From CAVYTF01 sp963771435 (GTDB lineage: Bacteria > Bacteroidota > Bacteroidia > Chitinophagales > Chitinophagaceae): 64,000 nucleotides of DNA. Both the position numbers and the translations under genes were made by a program. Every line of letters starts with the position of its first letter. The stretch's first letter is position 1. The stretch covers positions 43,936 through 107,935 of the forward strand of contig CAVYTF010000017.1 in NCBI GenBank assembly GCA_963771435.1, read 5' to 3'. Under the pieces are notes generated by a model that was given only the letters and a program-made list of their open reading frames with translations, was not told the DNA's origin and made no database searches. This document shows positions 37,106 through 45,927 of this stretch, piece after piece.

Positions 37106-37200
37106 TTCAAGATTTGCGATCTCGAACTCCTATCAAAGAATTTGCGATCCTTCGCCGTTGATGGTGTTCTTCACCATCAACTTCGATAGTGTACAAATCC
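37106..37200. repeat. REP-like double-hairpin element, copy A
   Basis: Contains TTGATGGTG-TTCTT-CACCATCAA, a 9-bp stem, preceded by TTCAAGATTTGCGATCTCGAA, an imperfect inverted repeat. The same element is at 38875-38970 and, partly, at 40451-40500. It is non-coding. The rest of the 37006-37268 interval holds nothing else I can support. Confidence 0.75.
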
Positions 37201-37268
37201 CAACTGGCGCAAGTATGCAGCATAGCCTTGTGTCAAGGGTACTTGTGCCTTGCTAAGCTTGGTTATCG

Positions 37269-38114
37269 CTACCTAAGCCCATTAAGTATCTTTCGCAACT
37301 CCCGTAAATGCCTGCCCGTATACACTTTACTACCCGCGATCTGCTGCATATTATCATCTATTTGTTCAGTATCTGCCGGCAGTATTCCGTATACCGACAG
37401 GTTTTCCACAATTATGATATTGCTGCCGGCGCTTCTTTTAATAAACAGGTACACCATAGGTATTTTAACCTTGGATGATACAGAACCCATAGTAGAAACC
37501 GTAACATTTCGCAGCAGCATCTTCCCGGTATAGAACTTATATTCAAAAGGAAAAGGGATCACTGCCGGCGAATTTTTATCAGCTATCTCAAATAGTATTT
37601 TTCGGTCCTTATTTTCATAAAGGCGGCAGCTTATTTTATTCCTCATCATCAAATAAATCCCCCAACCTCCGAATATTACACACGATCCTGCAAAAACAAA
37701 GAGGTCATACCCAAAAAGTTCATAACTAAACAGGCGGATGATTAAAAACGAAAGGCTTACAATTCCCAAAGCAACCAGGCTTCCGCCTCCTGTCAGTCCA
37801 AACGGCGATCCCTTCCGCAAAATTCCTGTCCAATAGCTGCCATCGGCTTGCTTATGCTTCATGGCGTATGCTGCATCAGTTATTACAGCATCAAATACCT
37901 TTTCTTCATAGCTCTTTTTATCCTCCGATTGCCGTATAAGCCTTTTTACCTGTTCATTCTTTTCTATATTTTCTATAGCGCCACCCAGTCCTCGTTTGTT
38001 AAGTGCTGCATAAATAGCTTTAACCGCTTCTTCCTGGTAATCCTCCCGTTGTTGATAAGCTTCCAGCAGTTGCTGGTCGGTCCAGCTTGTATAGGTATTG
38101 GCAAAATCATTCAT
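37269..38114 (-). CDS. Hypothetical membrane protein, 281 residues
   Basis: Not recognised. The first ~105 residues are soluble and mostly helical (WTDQQLLEAYQQREDYQEEAVKAIYAALNKRGL resembles a small helix-turn motif found in some Bacteroidota membrane proteins). Two membrane spans lie near 110-130 and 140-160 (GGGSLVALGIVSLSFLIIRLF and DLFVFAGSCVIFGGWGIYLMM). The C-terminal ~115 residues are soluble. There is no signal peptide. It is next to another small membrane protein in the same direction (38224-38637), 109 bases upstream. Confidence 0.75.
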   Translation of the reverse strand: MNDFANTYTSWTDQQLLEAYQQREDYQEEAVKAIYAALNKRGLGGAIENIEKNEQVKRLIRQSEDKKSYEEKVFDAVITDAAYAMKHKQADGSYWTGILRKGSPFGLTGGGSLVALGIVSLSFLIIRLFSYELFGYDLFVFAGSCVIFGGWGIYLMMRNKISCRLYENKDRKILFEIADKNSPAVIPFPFEYKFYTGKMLLRNVTVSTMGSVSSKVKIPMVYLFIKRSAGSNIIIVENLSVYGILPADTEQIDDNMQQIAGSKVYTGRHLRELRKILNGLR

Positions 38115-38223
38115 AATCCCTATTTTTTAAGTAATTGTTATTTAAAGACGCCGGATGGTAAAAGATGCTTTAAATGATTAAAAAGACCAAATATTAAAGA
38201 AACGTAGCTGCATTATTGGCAGG

Positions 38224-38637
38224 TTAGAAGCTAGGCAATGGCACCAACACTTTTAATATACAAAACAATAAAATTACTATATATGGTAAAATAATAAAAA
38301 TAAAGGATAATAAAATTGTATTTTTTCTATTACTAACACCAGCTGAAAACTTATTATAAATTGTTAAATACCTATCCTTTGATGAGTAATAACTGTTGAC
38401 TATGCCATAACTTAATAATCCTATCAATGCAAAAATGTATTTGTTATTGCTATTTCGAAAATAATTTATTTTAGTTATGAAATCAGAATAAAAAAGAATT
38501 AAACATATAGACCATCCAACAACACAAATACTAAACATCATCGCAGTTGCACTTGTAGGATTAACATTTCTTCCATTAGTTTTCATTGCATTGTACCACC
38601 GATAAATATTAAAAAATACATAATCAATAAATTTCAT
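38224..38637 (-). CDS. Hypothetical membrane protein, 137 residues
   Basis: Not recognised. Three membrane spans are visible (about 33-53, 65-80 and 108-132) separated by short polar loops. It is AT-rich (many Ile, Asn, Lys, Tyr) compared with the housekeeping genes, which may reflect transfer. It is in the same direction as the 281-residue membrane protein. Confidence 0.6.
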   Translation of the reverse strand: MKFIDYVFFNIYRWYNAMKTNGRNVNPTSATAMMFSICVVGWSICLILFYSDFITKINYFRNSNNKYIFALIGLLSYGIVNSYYSSKDRYLTIYNKFSAGVSNRKNTILLSFIFIILPYIVILLFCILKVLVPLPSF

Positions 38638-39118
38638 TGGTTTATTTTTGTGGTTTACCTAATATTATATCTGTTACTAATACTCTCTTCTCCGCAATTG
38701 TCTCTTAGCCTAGCCTTGCGCGTGGAAAGGACATTGCGGCTGCTCATACCCTCTGCTTTGCGTAGTCTCCTGGCTACGTCACAATGTAAGCAAATCTCTG
38801 ATTGCATTAACTTCTATAAATAATCTTTATCAAGTATCCAGCATAACCGCTTTTGTCCAGCGTATCCCACGCTGTTCGAGATTTGCGATCTCGAACTCCT
38901 ATCAAAGAATTTGCGATCCTTAGCCATTGATGGTGTTCTTCACCATCAACTTCGATAGAGTACGAATTCCCAATGTCAAATAGGTCTTTGCAGCAACCAT
39001 ACCGCTGTCATGATTGAGCTTATACAAAAAGCAGCTACTGAATTGCTTTGCTCAAGTATTTTAATAACTTGCACCAACAAAAGAGTTAGCTGTAAATTCA
39101 AACTCTTACTTTATTCCA
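38638..39118. other. Intergenic region with repeats and the left copy of a segmental duplication
   Basis: Contains hairpin element copy B (38875-38970) and, from about 38953, the left copy of a duplication whose second copy begins near 40483. No gene is supported before the ATG at 39119. Confidence 0.6.
38875..38970. repeat. REP-like double-hairpin element, copy B
   Basis: Two inverted repeats: TTCGAGAT-TTGCG-ATCTCGAA (perfect 8-bp stem) and TTGATGGTG-TTCTT-CACCATCAA (9-bp stem), followed by CTTCGATAG. Closely matches 37106-37200. Confidence 0.8.
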
Positions 39119-39830
39119 ATGAGAGAGGATAGTAAAAGATGGTTGATCAGTATGCTGAAAACTTCAGGCAGCAAAAGAGGTCATTTATCCAATGGAAACT
39201 ACTCTGACGAAAGACATTTGCAACAACATTTTGAGCTTGACGACTTACCAAGTCACGAAAGAATAAAAACAACACATAAATTCTATAATGGTAAAATCAA
39301 TTACGGACTTTTAGTAAGGTTCCTGCGGGGACAAGTTGGTAATGATTGGGACGATGTTTATTCTGAAATTATTAGTCGAATTCCTGCAAAACTTCTTGAT
39401 TATAAAGAAATGATATTTTGGTTTGTTGCCGACAAAGTAGAGTTCATTGACGGTAAACCTTGGAATAAGAGATCACAACAATTCATTTGGACAGGAGAAG
39501 CTCATGGGCCTATCTATCATAACACGTCTAAGAATGCACCACAACATATCGAGTTTTATGTTCACCCAGGCACAAATAAATTAGTAAGGATTGAGCAGAA
39601 AGCATACAAGCCATAACAAATAATTTTGCCATTGATTGTGTTCTTCACCCTCAACAATACAAGGTACTTCATGATTCAGCATGCCATCAATTCTTTACAC
39701 TGCTTCTTTGTGTCTCTTTGTGCCTTTGTGTCTTAGTGGTTCAACACCGCAAACTCCATAATAAAATATTTTGCCTTTAACCAACTTCCATTTATTTTCC
39801 AATTAGTAGTAAAATCCTTTTCGTCCCCCT
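38953..39830. repeat. Segmental duplication, left copy (full)
   Basis: The flanks of the 165-residue hypothetical gene are repeated at 40483-41035. Matching segments: 38953-39284 with 40483-40815 (including the first ~55 codons of the gene) and 39604-39830 with 40814-41035. This copy holds the whole gene, so it is the parental form. Confidence 0.85.
39119..39616 (+). CDS. Hypothetical protein, 165 residues (intact copy)
   Basis: Soluble, charged protein with no recognised domain and no signal peptide. Features: a conserved-looking SKRGHLSNGNYSDERHLQQHFELDDL, then LVRFLRGQVGNDWDDVYSEII, WFVADKVEF and a Trp-containing FIWTGEAHGPIYHNT segment. Proteins with RFL...VG..WDDVYSEI blocks recur in Bacteroidota without a known role. 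A truncated second copy is at 40648-40833. Confidence 0.7.
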   Translation: MREDSKRWLISMLKTSGSKRGHLSNGNYSDERHLQQHFELDDLPSHERIKTTHKFYNGKINYGLLVRFLRGQVGNDWDDVYSEIISRIPAKLLDYKEMIFWFVADKVEFIDGKPWNKRSQQFIWTGEAHGPIYHNTSKNAPQHIEFYVHPGTNKLVRIEQKAYKP

Positions 39831-39877
39831 ATTGTTTTCTATTCTTTTTACTAATTTGCAGAATAAATATCTTTTTT

Positions 39878-40084
39878 ATGACCGGCACACAATTTATTAC
39901 CAACAACAAAGGCGAAAAACAAAGCGTAGTGCTGCCTTTAAAGGCCTACGAAAAAATGCTTGCTGATCTTGAAGAGTTAGAAGACATCCGCCAATACGAT
40001 GCAGTGAAAAGCCGCAACGAGCCCCGCATAGCTTTGGAAGACTACTTGTTGCAGCGCAAAAAAAGAAAGCATGCCCGTCTATAA
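39878..40084 (+). CDS. Antitoxin of the Phd/RelB kind
   Basis: A 68-residue protein, MTGTQFITNNKGEKQSVVLPLKAYEKMLADLEELEDIRQYD. N-terminal beta then helix is the Phd/YefM-type DNA-binding fold; the acidic helix (EELEDIRQYDAVKSR) would wrap the toxin. It overlaps the toxin gene by 14 bases. It likely autoregulates the pair. Confidence 0.85.
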   Translation: MTGTQFITNNKGEKQSVVLPLKAYEKMLADLEELEDIRQYDAVKSRNEPRIALEDYLLQRKKRKHARL

Positions 40085-40328
40085 AATAACCCTTTCCAAA
40101 ACCGCTCGAAAACAGCTTGATAAATTCCCCGATGCCACTGCCGAACCACTTCTTAAAGCCATTGCTGCCTTAGCTGGTAACCCTCGCCCGCAGGGATATA
40201 AAAAGCTCAAAGGGCGCGATGGCTATCGCATCCGGCAGGGCGATTACCGTATCATCTATGATATTATCGATAAAATACTCAACATAGACGTAATTTCCGT
40301 AGTCAACCGCAAAGATGTATATCGATAA
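40071..40328 (+). CDS. RelE/ParE-superfamily toxin
   Basis: An 85-residue protein, beginning MPVYKITLSKTARKQLDKFP. Core motifs GYKKLKGRDGYRIRQGDYRIIYDI and ISVVNRKDVYR are those of RelE/ParE toxins, which cleave ribosome-bound mRNA or poison gyrase. RelE-type rather than ParE-type cannot be settled by eye. The pair sits between the two copies of the segmental duplication. Confidence 0.9.
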   Translation: MPVYKITLSKTARKQLDKFPDATAEPLLKAIAALAGNPRPQGYKKLKGRDGYRIRQGDYRIIYDIIDKILNIDVISVVNRKDVYR

Positions 40329-40450
40329 TGTAAAAGAACATAGCTAACGGAAACAACCAACTATTGTTTGCGGTCCCTTGCGCTGTGTTTCCCTTGCGTC
40401 TTTTGGGTTAAAGATCTATCTGGCGTCTCTTTGTGCCTTGGTATCATTTT

Positions 40451-40500
40451 CGCCGTTGATGCTGCTCTTCACAATCAACTTCGATAGTGTACGAATTCCC
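40451..40500. repeat. REP-like hairpin element, partial copy C
   Basis: CGCCGTTGATGCTGCTCTTC continuing ACAATCAACTTCGATAG is a diverged copy of the second hairpin of the element at 37106 and 38875; the stem has lost pairs. It lies at the left end of the right duplication copy. Confidence 0.6.
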
Positions 40501-41035
40501 AATGTCAAATAGGTCTTTGTAGCAACCATACCGCTGTCATGATTGCGCTTATACAAAAAGCAGCAACTGAATTGCTTTGCTCAGGTATTTTAATACCTTG
40601 CACCAACAAAAGAGTTAGTTGTAAATTTAAACTGCTATTTTATTCCAATGAGAGAGGATAGTAAAAGATGGTTGATCAGTATGCTGAAAACTTCAGGCAG
40701 CAAAAGAGGCCATTTATCCAATGGAAACTACTCTGACGAAAGACATTTGCAACAACATTTTGAGCTTGACGACTTACCAAGTCACGAAAGAATAAAAACA
40801 ACACATAAATTCTATACAAGCCGTAGCAAATAATTTTGCCATTGATTGTGTTCTTCACCCTCAACAATACAAGGTACTTCATAATTCAACATGCCATCAA
40901 TTCTTTACACTGCTTCTTTGTGTCTCTTTGTGCCTTTGTGTCTTAGTGGTTCAACACAGCAAACTCCTTAAGAAAATATTTTGCCTTTAACCAACTTTTA
41001 TTTATTTTGCAGTAGTTATTAAACTCCTTTCCCTG
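40483..41035. repeat. Segmental duplication, right copy with internal deletion
   Basis: Matches 38953-39284 and 39604-39830 of the left copy. The 3' two thirds of the gene is missing: after ATTCTATA the sequence jumps to CAAGCCGTAGC, which corresponds to CAAGCCATAAC near the gene end in the left copy. A TA microhomology lies at the join. Confidence 0.85.
40648..40833 (+). pseudogene. Truncated copy of the 165-residue hypothetical gene
   Basis: The first ~56 codons are nearly identical to the gene at 39119-39616. A deletion of about 320 bases then fuses it to the sequence past the gene end, giving 5 unrelated residues (TSRSK) and a stop. The residual 61 codons are unlikely to be functional. 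Confidence 0.8.
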
Positions 41036-41082
41036 CAGCAACCAACCGCCCTCTTTTTGCCTTTCCAATAATAAAATTACCC

Positions 41083-41203
41083 CCTTATAGAGACCTTACA
41101 GAGACCTTATAGAGACCGTACTCCCACTCAAAGCCATGCCAAAGGCATGGTAATGCCCACTTAAAGCCCACCCAAAGCCATTACAACCCCCTTACAAGGC
41201 CAT
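41083..41203. repeat. 11-bp-period array (11 units)
   Basis: Eleven consecutive 11-bp units. The first three are CCTTATAGAGA-type; the next are degenerate (CTCAAAGCCAT, GCCAAAGGCAT, CTTAAAGCCCA, CCCAAAGCCAT) but keep the phase exactly. An inverted, similar array lies at 46026-46179. Confidence 0.85.
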
Positions 41204-41317
41204 CGCGTTTTCAGCAATATTTCCCTTTTTTTCCATACGAGCCCCCACTATTTCTCAGAAAAACCTTGCAGCTTTCTTGTTAATATTGTATTTTGCATAC
41301 AATTCAAACTATGGGCC

Positions 41318-42815
41318 ATGAAAACAATAATACTCTCTCTTTTTATTGCTATATCTCTTTTAATAACAACAACCAGCTTTGCAAAGGTGAATGTACAGGA
41401 TTCGCTGGCCCTGGTGGATTCTGTATAATAGTACCGGCGGAGGCCCCGGTTGGGTACTCACAACCCCTGTAGCCACCTGGAGCGGCGTCACAGTAACCGC
41501 CGGAAGAGTAACTGGGCTTGACTTAGATGGTTATTATTTAAGCGGCACCATCCCCTCTTCCCTTGGCAACCTTTCTGAGTTGACTATACTTGACCTGGCT
41601 ATTGGTTATTTAAGCGACAGCATCCCTTCCTCCCTCGGCAACCTTTCTAAATTAACCGATCTTGAGCTATACGACAATCTACTAAGCAGTACCATTCCCT
41701 CTTCCCTGGGCAACCTTTCCAATTTAACACAGCTTGATCTTGGTGAAAATCAATTAAGCGGCAGTATTCCTTCCTCGCTGGGCAACCTTTCTAATTTAGC
41801 TTATTTGAATCTGGGGGCCAATATATTAAGCGGAAGCATCCCCTCCTCATTGGGCAATCTTTCTGATTTAACCGTGCTCGTGCTTGCATACAACCAATTA
41901 AGCGACAGTATTCCCGCCACGTTGGATGCTTTGCCTGATCTGGACGCTTTAAATCTGGCAAACAACCAGCTCACGTTTGCAGGCATGGAAGGAATTGCCA
42001 CTGCTTACGCTGCTCTCTCCCCTTATGTTACCTATGCCCCGCAAGCTAATATTACGCTCAATTATAACGACGGGCAGCTTTCGGTTTCTGCAGGCGGCAC
42101 ATTAAGCAATAATACTTATTACTGGTATAATAGTGGTTTACTAGTAGCAACAAATATTGGTGATTCTGTATTTCCTGTTACTGAAACAGGCAATTATTCA
42201 GTGGCTGTAACTAATACAATAGCTACCCAGCTTACTCTATACAGCGATACAGTTGATGTATCATCTTTGCCTGTAAAGTTCCTAAGCTTTACCGCCCAAA
42301 AACAAGGCACACAAGCCCTCCTGCAATGGACAACTACCCAGGAAATAAATAGCAGCTATTATACTGTTGAGAGAAGCAGTGATGATGTGAACTTCACAGC
42401 AATAGGACAACTAAGCGCCAAGGGAAATATCGTTGCCACAGTAGCCTATTCATTTATAGACAACAAACCTGTAAATGGCATAAACTATTATCGTCTGCGG
42501 GTGGTTGATAAAGATGGGAAATACACATACAGCGAAATAAGAAGTATCAACGTGACAATAAATTTTGCTGCAAACATTTATCCAAATCCTGTACAAAACG
42601 ATTTAAACCTCAACTTTAATTGTAACAAAGCAATGACTGTCCAGGTTGAAATTGTGAGTGGAGAAGGGAAAATAATATCGTCACAGCAAATAAAAGTAGC
42701 GGCAGGAGTATCAACGCAAAGCATGAATTCTGCTTCGCTAAGTAATGGGGTTTATTATGTAAGATGTATTTCTGCTAACGGAGAAACAGAGTTGAGGTTT
42801 GTAAAGGAGAAGTAG
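41318..42815 (+). CDS. Secreted leucine-rich-repeat protein with T9SS tail, frameshifted
   Basis: An ATG at 41318 starts a signal peptide (MKTIILSLFIAISLLITTTSFA) and runs as VNVQDSLALVDSV to a stop; the frame continues as LYNSTGGGPGW in another register. Removing one T from GGATTCTG near 41420 rejoins them as ...LVDLYNSTGG, as in related LRR proteins. Six or so ~24-residue LRRs follow (LSGTIPSSLGNLSNLTxLxL), of the plant-type pattern, then an Ig-like region with NNTYYWYNSG and a tail (LPVKFLSFTA..., NGINYYRLRV, IYPNPVQN, ending ETELRFVKEK) that is the T9SS sorting domain, almost shared with the peptidase at 46571. Role: surface protein, binding partner unknown. Confidence 0.88.
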
Positions 42816-42879
42816 ATATCGTTTTCTCTTACCCACTCCTTCAGATCGGGACGAAAATTGATAAAGTCAATTCTTTTGG

Positions 42880-42965
42880 TTACCAGCTTTTGCACACAAA
42901 TTGGGCTTTAGTGGCAACGCTCCGTTCAACAGTTGTACATCCATTGAACAATTCCAAGCCACAGT
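42880..42965 (+). repeat. Dispersed leader element next to a 21-bp array
   Basis: Plus-strand copy of the element at 1644-1740 (minus): TACCAG, TGCACACAAAT, GGGCTTTAGTGGC, CGTTCAACAGTTGTACA, then CCATTGA. The similarity continues more weakly (CTCAA, ATCAAAACCACC) until about 43045. The 21-bp array begins at 43104. It lies after the LRR gene. Confidence 0.75.
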
Positions 42966-43103
42966 CAACCCTCAAATTTGCAAGCAACTGGACCTCAAGC
43001 AAGCAACAATCTATCAAAACCACCTCCAACTGCATAAATGACGCATTTCGACTGCAAATGACACATTTTGATGTTAACTCAACTCCTCACACCATAGAAA
43101 CCG

Positions 43104-43271
43104 CTCTTTTGCTTGTAGACACCACCAAAACCCTCGTAGATGCCATCAAAACCCTTGTAGATCCCACCAAAACTCTTGTAGGCGGCACCAAAACCCCTTA
43201 TAGACGCCAGCAAAACTCTAGTAGACGGCATCAAAACCCTTGTGATGCCATTAAAAGCCTTGTAGACAAAA
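43104..43271. repeat. 21-bp tandem array, about 8 units
   Basis: Eight units with core CAAAACCCTTGTAGA and variable last bases; two units are off by one base. It lies downstream of the leader element, in the space between the LRR and the outer-membrane protein genes. Sequence is unrelated to the arrays at 1288, 11412 and 56326. Confidence 0.85.
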
Positions 43272-43403
43272 TTCAACTCTTAAAAAGAATATGCAGCCTT
43301 TTGATTGTTTTGGCTTATTTTTAACCAGCGGCTTTACCATTTCTTTTATTTTTGCCCACACACGCAACTATTTGCGATCATTCTTCTTAATCAATACGCT
43401 CTG

Positions 43404-44144
43404 ATGAAACAATTACTGTTACTTTCTGCTTTACTCTGCACGGTCGCCCTTTCATTCGCCCAGCAAACCGACAGCACTATGAACAAACCAATGCACAAAA
43501 AGATTGACCTCTCCAATCGCGCCAACGATCATTTTATGATACAATATGGCGCCGACGGTTGGGGTGGCAAGAACGACACTATTTCACCTTCCGGCTTTTC
43601 AAGGCATTTTAATTTCTATTTCATGTACGATCTGCCTTTTAAGGCCAGCCCCCATTTCAGCCTGGGCATTGGTGCCGGTCTTGGCAGTAGCAATATCTTT
43701 TTTAAGGACACTTATGTAGATCTGATAGACCAAACTTCAACACTTCAGTTTATAAATGACAGTTCTGCAAACCATTTTAAAAAATACAAACTCACAACTG
43801 TTTACCTGGAAGCGCCTGTTGAATTTCGCTATTCTGCCAATCCCGTAGATCCTGAAAAAGGGTTTAAGTTTGCCATAGGCGCCAAACTTGGCTACCTTCT
43901 TAATGCGCACACCAAAGGCAAAGACCTGGAAACAAGTACCGGAACCACCATTTATGGCCCGGCTTATATAGAAAAAATAAGCGACGTGAGATTTATCAAC
44001 AACACTCGTTTTGCGGTAACCGCGCGCATTGGCTATGGCAATTTTTCAATCGACGGTTCTTACCAGCTTACCAGTTTTATTAAATCCGGCGCAGGCCCTA
44101 CCATTAACCCATATTCAATAGGTCTCACGGTTGCAGGGTTGTAA
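43404..44144 (+). CDS. Outer-membrane beta-barrel protein (PorT-like family)
   Basis: A 246-residue protein with a signal peptide (MKQLLLLSALLCTVALSFAQQ). The body is a series of amphipathic strands with aromatic girdles: NFYFMYDLPFKASPHFSLGIGAGLGSSNIFF, YLEAPVEFRYSANP, FKFAIGAKLGYLLNAH, NFSIDGSYQLTSF, and a last strand ending LTVAGL. This is the PorT/outer_membrane_beta-barrel type common in Bacteroidota. I use the ATG at 43404, since upstream codons are low-complexity. Function unknown. Confidence 0.85.
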   Translation: MKQLLLLSALLCTVALSFAQQTDSTMNKPMHKKIDLSNRANDHFMIQYGADGWGGKNDTISPSGFSRHFNFYFMYDLPFKASPHFSLGIGAGLGSSNIFFKDTYVDLIDQTSTLQFINDSSANHFKKYKLTTVYLEAPVEFRYSANPVDPEKGFKFAIGAKLGYLLNAHTKGKDLETSTGTTIYGPAYIEKISDVRFINNTRFAVTARIGYGNFSIDGSYQLTSFIKSGAGPTINPYSIGLTVAGL

Positions 44145-44172
44145 TTCATCGTTCATCGCTCGCTTATCTTTG
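44140..44172 (+). promoter_or_regulatory. Promoter of hflX
   Basis: TTG at 44140-44142, a 22-base spacer and TATCTTTG at 44165-44172 match the Bacteroidota promoter consensus. hflX starts 50 bases downstream. Confidence 0.65.
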
Positions 44173-44222
44173 CCCCAAAAACTCTCAACTCTTGATCGAG
44201 AAAAATCAAAAGATACGCAGCG

Positions 44223-45383
44223 ATGAAAGGGCAATATTACGTAGCCGTTGTAAAAAAAGAAGATACCGATGCACAGGTAACCGAATATCTTGATGAGCTT
44301 GCTTTTCTCGCTGAAACTGCCGGCGCAATTGCTGTAAAAAGATTCACCCAAAAACTTCCCCATCCTGATAGCAAAACCTTTGTAGGCAGTGGCAAACTGC
44401 AGGAAATAAAAAGCTATGTTGCAAATCAAAACATCACCCTTGTCATTTTTGATGATGAATTAACCGGCTCTCAAATAACTAATATAGAAAAAGAATTAGG
44501 TGTACTTACTATTGACCGCAGTGATCTGATACTTGACATTTTCGCCCGCCGAGCCCGCACCGCACAGGCAAAGACGCAGGTAGAACTCGCGCAGTATCAA
44601 TACCTCCTTCCCCGTCTCAAAGGGATGTGGAAACACTTAGAAAGACAGGGCGGCGGCATAGGTACGAGAGGTCCGGGGGAAACAGAAATAGAAACAGACC
44701 GCCGTATTGTAAAAGATAAAATTTCTTTGCTACGCAAACGCCTTGAAGTTATAGACAAACAATCTTTCACACAACGCAAAGACAGAGGTGAATTTATCCG
44801 CGTAGCTCTTGTAGGATATACCAACGTAGGCAAAAGCACCCTGATGAATTTGCTGAGCAAAAGCAGTGTGTTTGCCGAGAATAAACTATTTGCTACGCTC
44901 GACACCACTACCCGCAAGGTGGTTTTTGAGAATACTCCTTTTTTATTAAGCGACACGGTAGGCTTCATCCGCAAGCTGCCGCATCATTTGGTAGAAAGTT
45001 TTAAAAGCACACTCGATGAAGTGCGCGAGGCAGATATTTTATTGCATATAATAGACATTTCGCATCCTCAATACGAGGAACAAATGGGCGTAGTAAATAA
45101 GACTCTGCAAGAACTGAAAGCGTTTGATAAACCGATATTCACTGTTTTTAATAAGATGGATCTATATGAAAAAAACAGTTTTGATGAATGGCTTTCAGAA
45201 GATGTAAAGCAGGAGATACTCCGAGAACTGCGTGAAAAATGGGAACACATTACCGAAGGCAATTGCGTCTTCATTTCCGCTACAGAGCAGATTAATATTG
45301 ACGGGTTGCGCAATTTCATATTGAATAAAGTGCGCATGATCTACAATGTGCGCTACCCTTACAAAACAGAATACCTTTATTAG
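44223..45383 (+). CDS. hflX: Ribosome-associated GTPase HflX
   Basis: A 386-residue translational GTPase that splits stalled or hibernating 70S ribosomes. N-terminal domain: FVGSGKLQEIKSY, a basic GGGIGTRGPGETEIETDRR segment; G domain: GYTNVGKSTLMN (G1), LSDTVGFIRKLPHHLV (G3) and FNKMDL (G4). Length is normal. The stop codon TAG shares its G with the GTG start of the Rieske gene, so the two are translationally coupled. Confidence 0.96.
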   Translation: MKGQYYVAVVKKEDTDAQVTEYLDELAFLAETAGAIAVKRFTQKLPHPDSKTFVGSGKLQEIKSYVANQNITLVIFDDELTGSQITNIEKELGVLTIDRSDLILDIFARRARTAQAKTQVELAQYQYLLPRLKGMWKHLERQGGGIGTRGPGETEIETDRRIVKDKISLLRKRLEVIDKQSFTQRKDRGEFIRVALVGYTNVGKSTLMNLLSKSSVFAENKLFATLDTTTRKVVFENTPFLLSDTVGFIRKLPHHLVESFKSTLDEVREADILLHIIDISHPQYEEQMGVVNKTLQELKAFDKPIFTVFNKMDLYEKNSFDEWLSEDVKQEILRELREKWEHITEGNCVFISATEQINIDGLRNFILNKVRMIYNVRYPYKTEYLY

Positions 45384-45742
45384 TGAGCGCATCAAAAAAA
45401 TACAATTGGTATAAAATAGCTGACAACATTGAACAAATTAACTGGCAGCAAAACAATATGGCTATTGTGGAAGTAAAGGGTAAAAAAATAATATTGGTAA
45501 AGTCCTCTGCTGAAGTTTTTGCATGCGCACACCAATGTCCCCACGCCGGCGGCATACTGGCGGAAGGTCTAATTGACGCGGTTGGAAATATAGTTTGCCC
45601 GCTTCACCGTTACAAATTCAATCCCGCCAATGGGCGCAACACAAGCGGCGAGGGCTATTACCTGAAAACCTATCCGATACAGAAAAGAGTGGATGGCCTG
45701 TATGTTGGTTTTGAGGAGAAAAGCTGGCTGAATTGGGGCTAA
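45383..45742 (+). CDS. Rieske-type [2Fe-2S] protein
   Basis: A 119-residue protein. CAHQCPHAGG and CPLHRYKFN supply the two Cys-x-His pairs of a Rieske cluster. No oxygenase catalytic domain follows, so it is a stand-alone Rieske ferredoxin-like subunit, as in NirD or BphA3-type proteins. Start is GTG, overlapping the hflX stop by one base. Electron partner not identified here. Confidence 0.92.
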   Translation: MSASKKYNWYKIADNIEQINWQQNNMAIVEVKGKKIILVKSSAEVFACAHQCPHAGGILAEGLIDAVGNIVCPLHRYKFNPANGRNTSGEGYYLKTYPIQKRVDGLYVGFEEKSWLNWG

Positions 45743-45765
45743 TTTATGACCCCAATAAAAAGCAG

Positions 45766-45795
45766 TTGGATGAAAACTAAAATCTCCTATTTTTG
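45766..45795 (+). promoter_or_regulatory. Promoter of tRNA-Asn
   Basis: TTG (45766-45768), a 19-base spacer and TATTTTTG (45788-45795) match the Bacteroidota consensus. The tRNA begins 17 bases downstream. Confidence 0.65.
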
Positions 45796-45811
45796 CACCC
45801 CGTTTTAATAA

Positions 45812-45885
45812 TCCCGAATAGCTCAGTTGGTTAGAGCATCTGACTGTTAATCAGAGGGTCACTGGTTCAAGTCCAGTTTCGGGAG
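45812..45885 (+). tRNA. tRNA-Asn (GTT)
   Basis: A complete 74-nt cloverleaf: acceptor TCCCGAA with TTCGGGA, D arm GCTC/GAGC, anticodon stem TCTGA/TCAGA around CTGTTAA (anticodon GTT), T arm ACTGG-TTCAAGT-CCAGT, discriminator G. The terminal CCA is not encoded. Confidence 0.97.
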
Positions 45886-45894
45886 CAAATAGAC

Positions 45895-45927
45895 AGGCAC
45901 TTACAAGAAATGTAAGTGCCTTTTTTT
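45895..45927 (+). terminator. Rho-independent terminator after tRNA-Asn
   Basis: Perfect 11-bp stem, AGGCACTTACA and TGTAAGTGCCT, around AGAAA, followed by seven T residues. It lies ten bases past the tRNA. Confidence 0.93.

Larger units (their letters stand above)
40329..41317. other. Intergenic region with duplication remnant and 11-bp array
   Basis: Holds, in order, a partial hairpin element (40451-40500), the right copy of the duplication (40483-41035) with the truncated gene, and the 11-bp array (41083-41203). The remaining ~110 bases lead into the LRR gene with TATTTTG before its ATG. Confidence 0.7.

Noticed and set aside
39700..39740. Phrase-like repeat (TTTGTGTCTCTTTGTGCC) near 39.7 and 40.9 kb as a separate element
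   Set aside because: Explained by the segmental duplication; not a further repeat family.
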